A program made the translations under genes and the position numbers. A stretch of 62,610 nucleotides of DNA from Fodinicola feengrottensis (GTDB taxonomy: Bacteria; Actinomycetota; Actinomycetes; Mycobacteriales; HKI-0501): positions 1 to 62,610 of the forward strand of contig NZ_WOTO01000054.1 of the NCBI RefSeq assembly GCF_010993775.1. Direction: 5' to 3'. Below the pieces are notes generated by a model, which worked only from the letters and a program-made list of their open reading frames with translations, had not been told where the DNA came from and ran no database searches. The stretch's first letter is position 1; every line of letters begins with the position of its first letter. Shown here piece after piece: positions 11,631-20,025 of the stretch.

Positions 11631-12974
11631 ATGCCCACCTCACCCCGACCACTGTCCGGCTTCCCCGAATGGCTGCCGGCGCAGCGCATCGTCGAGCAGC
11701 AGGTCGTCGACACCCTCCGTCGTACGTTCGAGCTGCACGGCTTCTCCTCCGTCGAGACTCGCTCGGTCGAGCCGCTGGAAACCATGCAACGCAAAGGTGA
11801 GATCGACAAAGAGGTTTATGTCGTACGGCGGCTGCACGCCGAAGGCAACGAAGACCTGGACCCGGCCAAGACGCTGGCGCTGCACTTCGATATGACCGTG
11901 CCGTTTTCCCGGTATGTGCTGGAAAACGCCGGCAAGCTGGAGTTCCCGTTCCGTCGCTACCAGATCCAGAAGGCGTGGCGGGGTGAGCGGCCGCAGGAGG
12001 GTCGCTATCGGGAGTTCCTGCAGGCCGACATCGACGTGATCGACCGGGACACGCTGCCCGCGCACGTGGATATCGAGCTGCCGCTGGTGGTGATCGCGGA
12101 CGCGGTCTCCACGCTGCCGTTGCCACCTCTGAAGATGAGCGTCAACAACCGAAAACTCGCTGAGGGCTTCTATCGCGGGGTTGGTGTCCAGGACACTCTC
12201 GGGGTGTTGCAGCGGATCGACAAGCTGGACAAGATCGGGCCCGCGCTCGTACGAAAGCTGCTTGTCGAGGAAATGTCGTTGTCCGACAAGCAGGCCGACT
12301 TGTGCTTGTCGTTGGCGGAGATCCGTACGACCGATCTGTCCTTTGTGGACCGCGTAAGGGCACTCGGGGTTTCCGGTGAGCTACTGGAAACCGGGCTCCA
12401 GGAGCTGGCCGCGGTGGTGGCCGCCGGCATCGAGTACGCGCCGGGTTTCCTGATCGCTGACCTGAAAATCGCCCGCGGCCTGGACTACTACACCGGCACG
12501 GTCTACGAAACCGTGATGGAAGGCCACGAGGAGCTCGGCAGCGTCTGCTCCGGCGGCCGGTACGACTCACTCGCGACCGACGGCAAAACGACGTACCCAG
12601 GAAACGGCCTGTCGATCGGGGTGTCCCGGATCCTGGCCCGGCTGCTCGGCCGCGAGCTGCTGACCGCGACCCGGTCGGTGCCGACCTGCGTGCTGGTCGC
12701 GTTGCCGTCCGAGGACGACCGGCCGGCTGGCCGACGGATCGCGGCCGCGCTGCGTGGCCGCGGGATCGCCGTCGAGATCTCGCCGACCGCGGCGAAGTTC
12801 GGCAAGCAGATCCGTTACGCCGAGCGGCGCGGCATCCCGTACGTGTGGTTCCCGGGCCGGGACGGCGGCGCCGACCAGGTCAAGGACATCCGCTCCGGCG
12901 ACCAGGTCGACGCGACCGCCGCCGACTGGGCTCCTCCTGCCGAAGACCTGCGCCCCCGCATCGTCCGACCCTAG
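11631..12974 (+). CDS. hisS: Histidyl-tRNA synthetase
   Basis: Charges tRNA-His. A 447-residue class II synthetase: motif 2 region FRRYQIQKAWRGERPQEGR (residues 108-125) followed by YREFLQADIDVI, histidine motif LKIARGLDYYTGTVYE (about 278-293), the SVCSGGRYDSL loop, motif 3 GNGLSIGVSRI, and a C-terminal anticodon-binding domain. ATG at 11631 with CAGGAGC upstream. The gene reads without a single frame break, unlike most of its neighbours. The QADIDV variant of motif 2 is usual for actinobacterial HisS. Confidence 0.97.
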   Translation: MPTSPRPLSGFPEWLPAQRIVEQQVVDTLRRTFELHGFSSVETRSVEPLETMQRKGEIDKEVYVVRRLHAEGNEDLDPAKTLALHFDMTVPFSRYVLENAGKLEFPFRRYQIQKAWRGERPQEGRYREFLQADIDVIDRDTLPAHVDIELPLVVIADAVSTLPLPPLKMSVNNRKLAEGFYRGVGVQDTLGVLQRIDKLDKIGPALVRKLLVEEMSLSDKQADLCLSLAEIRTTDLSFVDRVRALGVSGELLETGLQELAAVVAAGIEYAPGFLIADLKIARGLDYYTGTVYETVMEGHEELGSVCSGGRYDSLATDGKTTYPGNGLSIGVSRILARLLGRELLTATRSVPTCVLVALPSEDDRPAGRRIAAALRGRGIAVEISPTAAKFGKQIRYAERRGIPYVWFPGRDGGADQVKDIRSGDQVDATAADWAPPAEDLRPRIVRP

Positions 12975-13092
12975 AACGGACAAAACGCCGCCAGATCGCT
13001 AGATTCGGCGAGTGGTGCATCCGGGCTCACGTCCTGTGGGTCCTTCCTCTGACATGCCAAATGACATGGCAAGCCAGCGTGGGGAGGACCGG

Positions 13093-13662
13093 GTGGATGC
13101 TGCTATGGCAGTAGTGAAACCTGACATATTAAGGGACGGCGGTGGCGCCGCCGGCCTGACGGACGTGGCCGCGATCGAGGAGCTTTATCGCGGCTGCGCC
13201 CGCCGAATGGTGGTCGCCGCATACGGGTTGACGGGGAATCTGGCCGAAGCGCAGGACGCTGTCCAGGAGGCCTTCGTACGGGCCGTCGCCGCGCCACAGA
13301 AGGTGTTGCGGGCCGAGAACCCGGAGGCCTGGCTGCGGACGGTGGCGCTGAACGTGGCCCGCAGCCGATTCCGTCGGCGGCAGCATCTCGACATGCTGAT
13401 GCGCCGCAAGCCGCCGCTTCCGGAAACCCTGCCGGGCATGTCGGCGGCGGACCGGATCGCCCTCCTGCACGCGATGCGGCAACTGTCGGTCCGTGAGCGG
13501 GAGGCAATCGCCCTGCACCACCTCGCCGATCTTGAGGTGACCCAGGTGGCCGAGATTCTCGGTGCGCCGGTCGGGACCGTGAAGTCCTGGCTGAAGCGCG
13601 GCCGTACCAAACTCGCCGGACTGCTCGGTGACGATCTTGGGGACGACGATGACAATGCTTGA
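13093..13662 (+). CDS. ECF sigma factor, array unit 1
   Basis: About 189 residues with both sigma domains: region 2 (ELYRGCARRMVVAAYGLTGN, DAVQEAFVRAV, then the region 2.4-type basic stretch ARSRFRRRQHLDMLMRR) and region 4 (LSVREREAIALHHLADLEVTQVAEILGAPVGTVKSWLKRGR). It would direct RNA polymerase to a dedicated promoter. GTG at 13093 is chosen because GGAGG lies five bases upstream; further starts at 13054, 13066 and 13105 are in frame. The partner gene begins before the sigma stop, so the two are translationally coupled. Unlike units 3-5 I see no AACC-N19-TC element upstream. Confidence 0.85.
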   Translation: MDAAMAVVKPDILRDGGGAAGLTDVAAIEELYRGCARRMVVAAYGLTGNLAEAQDAVQEAFVRAVAAPQKVLRAENPEAWLRTVALNVARSRFRRRQHLDMLMRRKPPLPETLPGMSAADRIALLHAMRQLSVREREAIALHHLADLEVTQVAEILGAPVGTVKSWLKRGRTKLAGLLGDDLGDDDDNA

Positions 13663-15119
13663 TTTCGAAGGTACGAAAGAAGAACTCGCCGACCAGGTGG
13701 TCATCCCGGAATTCGCCCAGATCCAGGGCGACGGCAAGCGTCGGCGCAATCGTCGGCGGGTCGGCGCAGTGGCCGCGGCGGTCGCGGTAGTGGCGCTGGC
13801 CGCCGCTGTAGTGCCGCTGGCCCAAGGTCGACTGGCCGGTGTCCAGAGCGCCGATCCGCTCGCGGGTGCGGTCGCCGGTCCGGTTGCTGGCGCCGAGGTC
13901 TTGTTGACCGGAGCACCGGTGACTCTTTCCTGGTACGGCGAGCTGGACACCCGCGAGGCGCTTGCCGTGACGCTGAGCGAGGGGAAGGCGCCGTCCATGG
14001 CGCGTACGGTCGACGGCGGCCACACCTGGAAGGCCTGGCGGCTGCCGCCGGGAATCGGTGTCACCACGGGCGATCAGCTCATTCAGACCGGTTCGACGCT
14101 GAATGTGGTGTATCCGCAGGTCATCAGCCGGACGGTGGTCCAGATCGGCAACTATCTCAGCCGCGATGCCGGGCAGACCTGGACGAAGACCGCCGGAACA
14201 GCCGTCAACGGCGTCATGATGAACCATGGCGAAGGGAATTTCTACACGGCGGTGATCGCCGCGCCCGTGCCGTCAGCGCCCACCGGCTGGCCCGTACGCG
14301 CCTTCTGTGTAGACAACAACAAGGCGGGGATCCCCGCGACTTGCGGCATGTACGCCATCGATCCGGTCGAGGGCGGCTGGCATCCGTTCGCGAAGCAGCC
14401 GTCGACGACGTGGGGTGACGCCGAGGGTGCGGTGGATGCCAGCGGGCGCCTCTGGTTCAGCCACTCCGCGGAGTCGAAAGTGCATCCTCAGCAGTAGCGT
14501 GGATCATGGTGCCACCTGGACGACCCTGTCCATCGACAAGGCGGACGGGTGCGCTGGCGTTCCGATGTCCGGCACCGACGGAACGGCGTACGCGACACTG
14601 TCTGGTCTGCTGGCCAGCATTCCCCCGAGTGTGCTGGTGTCACATGACGGTTGGAAGACGTGGCAGAAGACCCAGCTGGGGACGCCGCCGGTGGACCTGA
14701 TCGCGGTGTTGCCGGACGGCGCTCTACTCGCCGCACCGCGCCACGTCACCTCGCCTGGAAAGCCTGCGACGTCCGCGGCGCCCGGGTTCTTGCTGAGCCG
14801 GGATGGCGGAAAGACGTTCCAGCAGATCGCTGGCACCGCCGGGTTCTCCAGCCTGAAGACCACTGCGGTCGGGTCGTACATCGGCTCTTCCAACAGCGGT
14901 GAGCCAGGGAAGCAGTCGATTTCCGACGACGGCGAACACTGGTCGAAGGCGCCGCAGGTGCCGGGCCAGAAGTACCTTCGCACACGTACGGCCGTCATGC
15001 CCCATGGGGGGTGTGGCGGCAGGACGCGGTGCAGGAGGCGTTCGTACGAGCGGTGGCCCGACCGTACAAAGTGCTGGCCGCGGACAGCTCGGAGGCCTGG
15101 TTGCGGACGGTGTCACTGA
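13649..15119 (+). CDS. Sigma-linked membrane protein with Asp-box propeller, unit 1 (3' end lost)
   Basis: N terminus of about 40 mostly charged residues, basic patch KRRRNRRR, one membrane helix (VGAVAAAVAVVALAAAVVPL), then an extracytoplasmic region with six Asp-box motifs: ARTVDGGHTW, LSRDAGQTW, SSVDHGATW, VSHDGWKTW, LSRDGGKTF and ISDDGEHW. An extra C near 14485 breaks the frame. Soon after the sixth motif, near 15000, the sequence jumps into the middle of the next sigma gene. The natural stop is gone and the last residues, up to 15119, are read out of frame. Likely a sensor or anti-sigma partner by context, but there is no HxxxCxxC anti-sigma motif. Confidence 0.7.
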
Positions 15120-15427
15120 ACATCGCGCGGACCAGGTTTCGCCGCCGGCACCGGCGAGACGTGCTGATGCGGCGGATCCCGCCGCGGCCGGAGGCAATCC
15201 CAGGCGCCGGCCCGGAGTGGCTCGCCACCATGGCGGCGATCCGGAACCTGCCGGCGCCGCAGGCCGAGGCGATCGCGCTGCACTATCTGGCGGACCTGCC
15301 GATCGACGAGATCGCCCGTACGCTCGGCGCCCCGGTCGGCACGATCAAGGCCCGGCTGTCCCGGGCCTGGGTCGCACTGAACGCGATTCTGACTGAGCAG
15401 AACGAAAAAGACGAGGAGCGGTCGTGA
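15011..15427 (+). pseudogene. ECF sigma factor, array unit 2, missing its N-terminal third
   Basis: The reading begins abruptly at RQDAVQEAFVRAVARPYKVL and continues through region 2.4 (NIARTRFRRRHRRDVLMRR) and a complete region 4 (LPAPQAEAIALHYLADLPIDEIARTLGAPVGTIKARLSRAW). The first 45-50 residues present in the other four sigmas (the ELYRG and AYALTGD part of region 2) are missing, as are a promoter and ribosome site. The partner 1 C terminus abuts directly, so a deletion has joined units 1 and 2. The 3' end still overlaps the partner 2 start (GTGA). Either a real decay product or an assembly collapse between similar units. Confidence 0.7.
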
Positions 15428-16648
15428 ACAGCGAAGATTTCGAAACCGGCCGTACGGCTGTACGCGAGCGCATCAAGACTCCTGATTTCAGCACGGTCAT
15501 CTCGGCTGGCGACCGCCGCCGGCACCGCGACCGGGCGGCGATGGTCGCTGGGGTGGTGGTCGTGGTCGCGGTGACGGCAGTCGTTGCCGCCCCGCTCTCT
15601 TTTTGCGCCGCGCGAAGTCGGTCCTGCTCGCGGTGATGACCTTCTGGGTGCCAACAAGCTCTGCGCGGAGCGCCCAGTGAGCAGTCAGGTCAGCTATCTC
15701 GCCCTGCGCACGGGCAGCTGCGCCCGCGGCCCATTGGTGCTCGCTCGTACGTCCGACGGCGGCCGAACGTGGCACGCCCATTCGGTGCCAGACGCCACGG
15801 CGAGCGGCGCGGTGAACCAGGGCAGCCCGATTCTCCCGCTGGACGAGAACACCTTGGTAGCAAACGGATTCATCAGCCACGACGGTGGCGAAACCTGGCA
15901 GCCGCAGAAGCTTGACGGCTCGGTGCAGGCCGCTCCAGTTGGCTGGATCGTGCTGCCAGCGGACTCCTTTTCGCACCAGATCAAACCAAAAGACCCACAC
16001 GCCCTGGCTGCTCTTGATCCGACTACCGGACAGGCACATTTTCTCGCGAATCAACCCGCGGATCATGGGGATGGAGAAAGCGAAGGGGTGACCCAGGCGA
16101 CGGACGGCTCGCTGTGGACTGTTCCGGGCTACCAGGGCACTGGGGTCGCGGTCAGTCACGACCGCGGCCGGACCTGGTCCACCTTCGCCCCGCCGGACCG
16201 GAAGGGCTCCTCCTGGGTGTCATCCACGAGCGTTGACGGGCGCATCGGGTATGCGATTTTCGGCACCGACAGTGCGGCTGGCAAGCCCGCGGCCATTTAC
16301 CGTACGGACGATGGCGGGATCAACTGGCGCTCGTGGACTACCGCCGCGCCGTCCCTGGTTTCGTTCCACCTGCTGGCCAACGGTGACTTGATGGGGGTCG
16401 ACCGCACCTATGAGATCGGTGGACCTTTGGTGGTGAGTAAAGACCAAGGCCACACATTTGTCGCGCGAAGCCCGGCCACCGAGGTGTTCTCACTGATCGA
16501 GAAAAGGGTAACGGGAGTGTATTTCGCCGAGGGCTTCCGGGGCAGACCTCCCAATAACTGGACGGAAATCTACGACCCGGTGTCATCGGACGGCGAGACG
16601 TACCAATCGATGACCTACCCGTCCGGAGTCAGCTGGGACCTGAACTGA
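15424..16648 (+). CDS. Sigma-linked membrane protein with Asp-box propeller, unit 2
   Basis: Starts MNSEDFETGRTAVRERI at a GTG overlapping the sigma 2 stop, then a basic patch, one membrane helix (MVAGVVVVVAVTAVVAAPL), and about 350 extracytoplasmic residues with six Asp-box motifs: ARTSDGGRTW, ISHDGGETW, VSHDRGRTW, RTDDGGINW, VSKDQGHTF and SSDGETY. A T-run near 15600 has one T too many and breaks the frame just after the helix. A strong hairpin terminator follows the stop. No enzyme residues recognised. Same layout as the other partners, so the same role is inferred. Confidence 0.75.
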
Positions 16649-16657
16649 CCCGCACCC

Positions 16658-16700
16658 CCCCACCGCCCCGACTGGCGAATCGCCAGTCGGGGCGGTGGGG
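16658..16700 (+). terminator. Terminator hairpin after unit 2
   Basis: A 20-base inverted repeat (16658-16677 and 16681-16700) with a three-base AAT loop lies ten bases after the partner 2 stop. The stem is almost pure G-C with no long T-run. It separates unit 2 from the unit 3 promoter. Confidence 0.75.
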
Positions 16701-16724
16701 TCTATGGGTCGAAGAAAAGTCGAT

Positions 16725-16753
16725 GCAACCGATGCGGTCCTCGCGTGCGTCTA
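16725..16753 (+). promoter_or_regulatory. Predicted ECF-type promoter of array unit 3
   Basis: GCAACC (AACC at 16727-16730), 19 bases, then TC at 16750-16751 in GCGTCTA. The same AACC-N19-TC arrangement sits upstream of units 4 and 5, and this copy shares further bases with unit 5 (CGG.CCT.GCGTGC). GGAACC-type -35 and CGTC-type -10 elements are typical of ECF sigma promoters. The sigma ATG begins 38 bases downstream. Confidence 0.6.
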
Positions 16754-16789
16754 GTGGCGTCAGTTCGGAGGCGGGGACATGGAGGAGCG

Positions 16790-17361
16790 ATGGTGGCAGC
16801 GGAAATACCGGAGGTGTCGGCCCGTCCGGCGGCGCGACCGGCGGCCGAGGCGAGCCTCGAGCCGCTCTACCGCGGGGCGTACAGCGTCTGGTGCTGTCCG
16901 CGTACGCGCTCACTGGCGATGCCGCCGAGGCCCAGGACGCGGTGCAGGAGGCGTTCGTACGAGCGCTGGCCCGGCCGGGTCCGGTGCTCGCGGCGGACAG
17001 TCCGGAGGCGTGGCTGCGCAAGGTGGCGCTGAACATCGCGCGCAGCCGGTTCCGTCGCCGGCACCGCCTGGACGTGCTGTTACGCCGGGAGCCGCCGCCT
17101 GCGCAGAACATCCCGGGTGTCACGCCGGACCGGTTGGCGGTGCTGGCCGCGATCCGCCGGTTGCCGCGGAGTCAGGCCGAGGCGATCGCGCTCTACCACC
17201 TCGCCGACCTTTCGGTCGATGAGGTGGCAAGGACGCTGGGCGTACCTACCGGCACGGTCAAGGCCCGGCTGTCCCGCCGCCGAGCCGCGCTGGCCACCCT
17301 GCTGGCCGACCTGACCCCGATCGACGCTTCTTCTTCGACCACCAAGGAGTCCACGCGATGA
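16790..17361 (+). CDS. ECF sigma factor, array unit 3
   Basis: Opens MVAAEIPEVSARPAARPAAE at the ATG at 16790, preceded by GGAGG. A lost G near 16877 breaks the frame inside LYRGAVQRLVLSAYALTGD; beyond it follow DAVQEAFVRALARP, the basic NIARSRFRRRHRLDVLLRR and a complete region 4 (LPRSQAEAIALYHLADLSVDEVARTLGVPTGTVKARLSRRR). About 190 residues. The TGA overlaps the ATG of a partner gene that is itself reduced to its first codons, so this sigma no longer has an intact cognate partner beside it. Confidence 0.82.
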
Positions 17362-17549
17362 ACGACCTTGAGTTCACCGATGTCCGGACGGCCCTGAGCG
17401 ACCACGTCCGCCAGCCCGGTTTCGATTCCCCTCATCACCGCCGCACCGCAAAAGATTTTTCGGTCCGGTGCGTAACCTGGGCCGGGGTCGTGGGAGTCAT
17501 TGATGCGGATGGCAGGTCCGGGACCGGACGGGGGTTCATGCGTGGGTGA
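17358..17549 (+). pseudogene. Remnant of a sigma-linked propeller protein, unit 3
   Basis: Only the cytoplasmic start survives: MNDLEFTDVRTALSDHVRQP resembles the unit 2 partner start MNSEDFETGRTAVRERIKTP, followed by a basic stretch and a few hydrophobic residues (WAGVVGVI) where the membrane helix should begin. The propeller is absent; instead the AACC-N19-TC element of unit 4 begins at 17474. The overlap with the sigma 3 stop (ATGA) is kept. A deletion of about 1.1 kb is the simplest explanation. Confidence 0.6.
17472..17500 (+). promoter_or_regulatory. Predicted ECF-type promoter of array unit 4
   Basis: GTAACC (AACC at 17474-17477), 19 bases, then TC at 17497-17498 in AGTCATTG. Same spacing as units 3 and 5. 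It lies within the decayed partner 3 remnant, so unit 4 can be transcribed independently. The likely sigma start is 44 bases downstream. Confidence 0.5.
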
Positions 17550-18144
17550 ACACGGTGCTGCCGGGCCGGACCGGCCGTCGTCGGCCGCCGAGGCAGTGGT
17601 GGAGCGGCTCTATCGGGAGTCGTCCCGGCAGCTCCTGGTGGCCGCGTACGCGCTGACCGGTGACCTGGCCGAGGCCGAGGACGCCGTCCAGGAAGCGTTC
17701 GTACGAGCCTTCGCCCGCCCGTCCGCGGTGGCCCGGGCCGACAACCCGGTGGCCTGGATGCGGATCGTCACGCTGAACATCGCCCGCAGCCGCTTCCGCC
17801 GCCGCCAGCGACTGAATGTGCTGCTCCGACGGCTGCCGCCGGCGCCGGTCGAGGTGCCGGCGGCGGAGCCGGATCGGCTGTTCCTCACCCAGGTGGTCCG
17901 GGGCCTGCCGCGCCCGCAACGAGAGGTCATCACGCTGTTCTACCTCGCCGACCTGTCCCTCGAGGATGTCGCGCAGACGCTGAAGGTCTCGGTGAACGTG
18001 GTCAAGTCGCGGCTGCATCGCGGCCGCCGGGCGCTGGCGAAGACGCTGCGCGAGCACGGCATCGATCTGGAGCCGCACCTCGCCGAACCGGTCGAGCTGC
18101 CGGTGCCGGCGGTGGCGGGGGCCGCGAAGGGGATCGGCCGATGA
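17542..18144 (+). CDS. ECF sigma factor, array unit 4
   Basis: About 200 residues. Region 2 (VVERLYRESSRQLLVAAYAL, DAVQEAFVRAFARP, then NIARSRFRRRQRLNVLLRR) and region 4 (LPRPQREVITLFYLADLSLEDVAQTLKVSVNVVKSRLHRGR) are intact with no frame break. It has a longer C-terminal tail than its siblings (DLEPHLAEPVELPVPAV). GTG at 17542 is chosen because it follows the predicted promoter; an in-frame ATG at 17500 lies inside the -10 region. The stop overlaps the partner ATG (ATGA). Confidence 0.85.
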   Translation: MGEHGAAGPDRPSSAAEAVVERLYRESSRQLLVAAYALTGDLAEAEDAVQEAFVRAFARPSAVARADNPVAWMRIVTLNIARSRFRRRQRLNVLLRRLPPAPVEVPAAEPDRLFLTQVVRGLPRPQREVITLFYLADLSLEDVAQTLKVSVNVVKSRLHRGRRALAKTLREHGIDLEPHLAEPVELPVPAVAGAAKGIGR

Positions 18145-19355
18145 CCAGACTCGACTTGTACGACGGGTTCGGCGAGACCCGCGCCGACGTGATCGAGCGA
18201 GGCCGGTTGCCCGGCGTTCCGGCGATCCGCGAGCTGGGTCGTCGGCGCCGACGCCGACAGCGCTGGCAGCTCGGCGCGGTCGCGCTGGCGGTGGTGCTGG
18301 TGGCCGGCCTGTCCGGCTTGTTCGTGATGCCGCGCTCGGCGACGACCCCGCCGTCCTCCTCGGACGATCGAGTCACCGCCGCCCCGGTCACTCTCAACAA
18401 GCAGTTCGAGATGGTCCAGGTCGCGCCGGTCAGCACCGCGATCACGTACGCGCTGGCGGTCTCGGCCGGCGATCGGTCGACCTGGGGGCGCTCGCGGTGA
18501 CCGGTGACGGCGGCCAGCGGTGGCGGGGCTACCGGATTCCGTTGGAGGCCCAGCATGACCTGCGGATGACGGTCCTCACGGCGGCGGTCGTACGGGTCGG
18601 CGAACAGGGCGGCGGGACCGAGGTGATCACCCATGACAGCGGCCGCACCTGGAATTCGCCGCGACTGGACACCGGTCCCTCCATCGATCGGCTGCCGGCC
18701 GGTTGGTTCGCCGGGCCTGGGTCGGCCGGGGTGACCATGCTCGACCCGAAGACCGGTGTAGAGCATGTCTTCGATGCGCGGCACCAGACCGTCCAACAGG
18801 ACGGGCTTTATCAGGCGCTGGTGGCCACCGACGGCTCGCTGTGGGGTTTCGGCCCGTTCGGCGCGAAGCCGGCCGGCAACCCCACCACGGCCTGGGTGAG
18901 CCGGGACCGCGGCCAGAGCTGGCGCGACTTCGTGCCTCGCCCGGACGTGCCGCAACGCGGCGGTGGGCTGACCACGATCGATCGACGGCACGGTCGGCTA
19001 CCTGGCGGTGGCCGCGACCGATGATCCGGCGGACGGTTCGAAGGTCTACGTCACGCGTGACCATGGCCAGCACTGGACCTACACCGGCTCGGTCGGCTTC
19101 CTGCTCGCGGGCCTGCAGCTGCTCGCCGACAACCGGACCCTGATCGCGCTCGCCGACGAAGCGGCGGCCAGCGACCTCTACCTGAGCGGCGACGGCGGGC
19201 GTACGTTCGCCACCAAGGTGACCAGCGTGCCGGGCAGCGCCGAGCTGACCCGCTCGGTGACCGGTGGGTTCGTTCTCACCAGCAAGATCACCGCCCGCTT
19301 CGCGGCGAACGGCCAGGACTGGGCGCCCGTACGCCTGCCCCCGATCACCGTGTGA
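18141..19355 (+). CDS. Sigma-linked membrane protein with Asp-box propeller, unit 4
   Basis: MTRLDLYDGFGETRADVIER, a strongly basic patch (GRRRRRRQRW), one membrane helix (LGAVALAVVLVAGLSGLFVM), then six Asp-box motifs: VTGDGGQRW, ITHDSGRTW, VSRDRGQSW, VTRDHGQHW, LSGDGGRTF and AANGQDW. Two frame breaks, a lost G near 18473 and an extra base near 18985. Ends with RLPPITV, similar to the RQPPIK end of unit 5. Coupled to sigma 4 through ATGA. Function unknown; a membrane sensor that controls sigma 4 is inferred from the coupling. Confidence 0.78.
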
Positions 19356-19365
19356 TCGTGGGTCG

Positions 19366-19384
19366 TGATCTTGGTTGGTTGGTC
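19366..19384. repeat. Isolated half-arm of the P1 palindrome
   Basis: TGATCTTGGTTGGTTGGTC matches the left arm of the P1 palindromes (core TTGATCTTGGTTAGTTGG) with one internal change. No right arm follows; the unit 5 promoter begins 17 bases downstream. Probably a relic. Confidence 0.45.
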
Positions 19385-19400
19385 AGTGAAAAAATTGGAT

Positions 19401-19429
19401 GGAACCGCTTCGGCCCTGGCGTGCATCGG
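19401..19429 (+). promoter_or_regulatory. Predicted ECF-type promoter of array unit 5
   Basis: GGAACC (AACC at 19403-19406), 19 bases, then TC at 19426-19427 in GCATCGG. This is the closest of the three to a textbook ECF promoter (GGAACC -35). The sigma 5 ATG lies 32 bases downstream. The shared layout suggests that the array sigmas recognise their own or each other's promoters. Confidence 0.62.
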
Positions 19430-19458
19430 TGAGATGACAGGATTGAGTCACTGGTGAC

Positions 19459-20025
19459 ATGGGGGTACGGATGCGGACGGACCAGCAGGTTCCGACCAGC
19501 CCTACCGCGGTTGTGGAGCAGCTGTACCGGGACACCGGGCATCAGCTGGTTCTCGCCGCGTACGCACTGACCGGGAACCTCGGCGACGCCCAGGACGCCG
19601 TGCAGGAGGCTTTCATCAGGGCCTTCCAGCACCCGTCCCGGGTGGTCAACGCCGACAATCCGGTGGCGTGGATGCGTACGGTCACCCTGAATGTCGCGCG
19701 CGGCCGCTATCGGCGGCATCGCCGGCTCGGGGTGTTGCTCAGGCAGGTTCGGCCACCGGACGAGACGGTTCCCGGTCTGGCGCCGGACCGGGTCGCCGTG
19801 CTGACGGCCATCCAGCAGCTGCCGGACGGTCAACGCGAGGCGATCGCGTTGCACTACTTCGCCGACATGACGGTCGAGGAGATCTCCAGCGTTCTGAAGA
19901 CGCCCAGCGGGACGATCAAGTCCCGGCTGATGCGGGCCCGGCAGGCGCTGGCCCAGCTGCTCAGTGACGACGATCCGGTCACCCGCCCCGCCAAGAAGAC
20001 CGTTTCCACCGGGAGTGAGAAATGA
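19459..20025 (+). CDS. ECF sigma factor, array unit 5
   Basis: A clean 188-residue ECF sigma starting MGVRMRTDQQVPTSPTAVVE. Region 2: QLYRDTGHQLVLAAYALTGN, DAVQEAFIRAFQHP and the basic NVARGRYRRHRRLGVLLRQ. Region 4: LPDGQREAIALHYFADMTVEEISSVLKTPSGTIKSRLMRAR. No frame breaks. Its stop overlaps the partner ATG (ATGA). Sequence similarity to units 1-4 runs along the whole length, so the array arose by tandem duplication. Confidence 0.9.
   Translation: MGVRMRTDQQVPTSPTAVVEQLYRDTGHQLVLAAYALTGNLGDAQDAVQEAFIRAFQHPSRVVNADNPVAWMRTVTLNVARGRYRRHRRLGVLLRQVRPPDETVPGLAPDRVAVLTAIQQLPDGQREAIALHYFADMTVEEISSVLKTPSGTIKSRLMRARQALAQLLSDDDPVTRPAKKTVSTGSEK

Noticed and set aside
14415..15119. Possible genuine fusion of propeller protein 1 to sigma 2.
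   Set aside because: The two coding stretches are in different frames at the junction, so no fusion protein would form.
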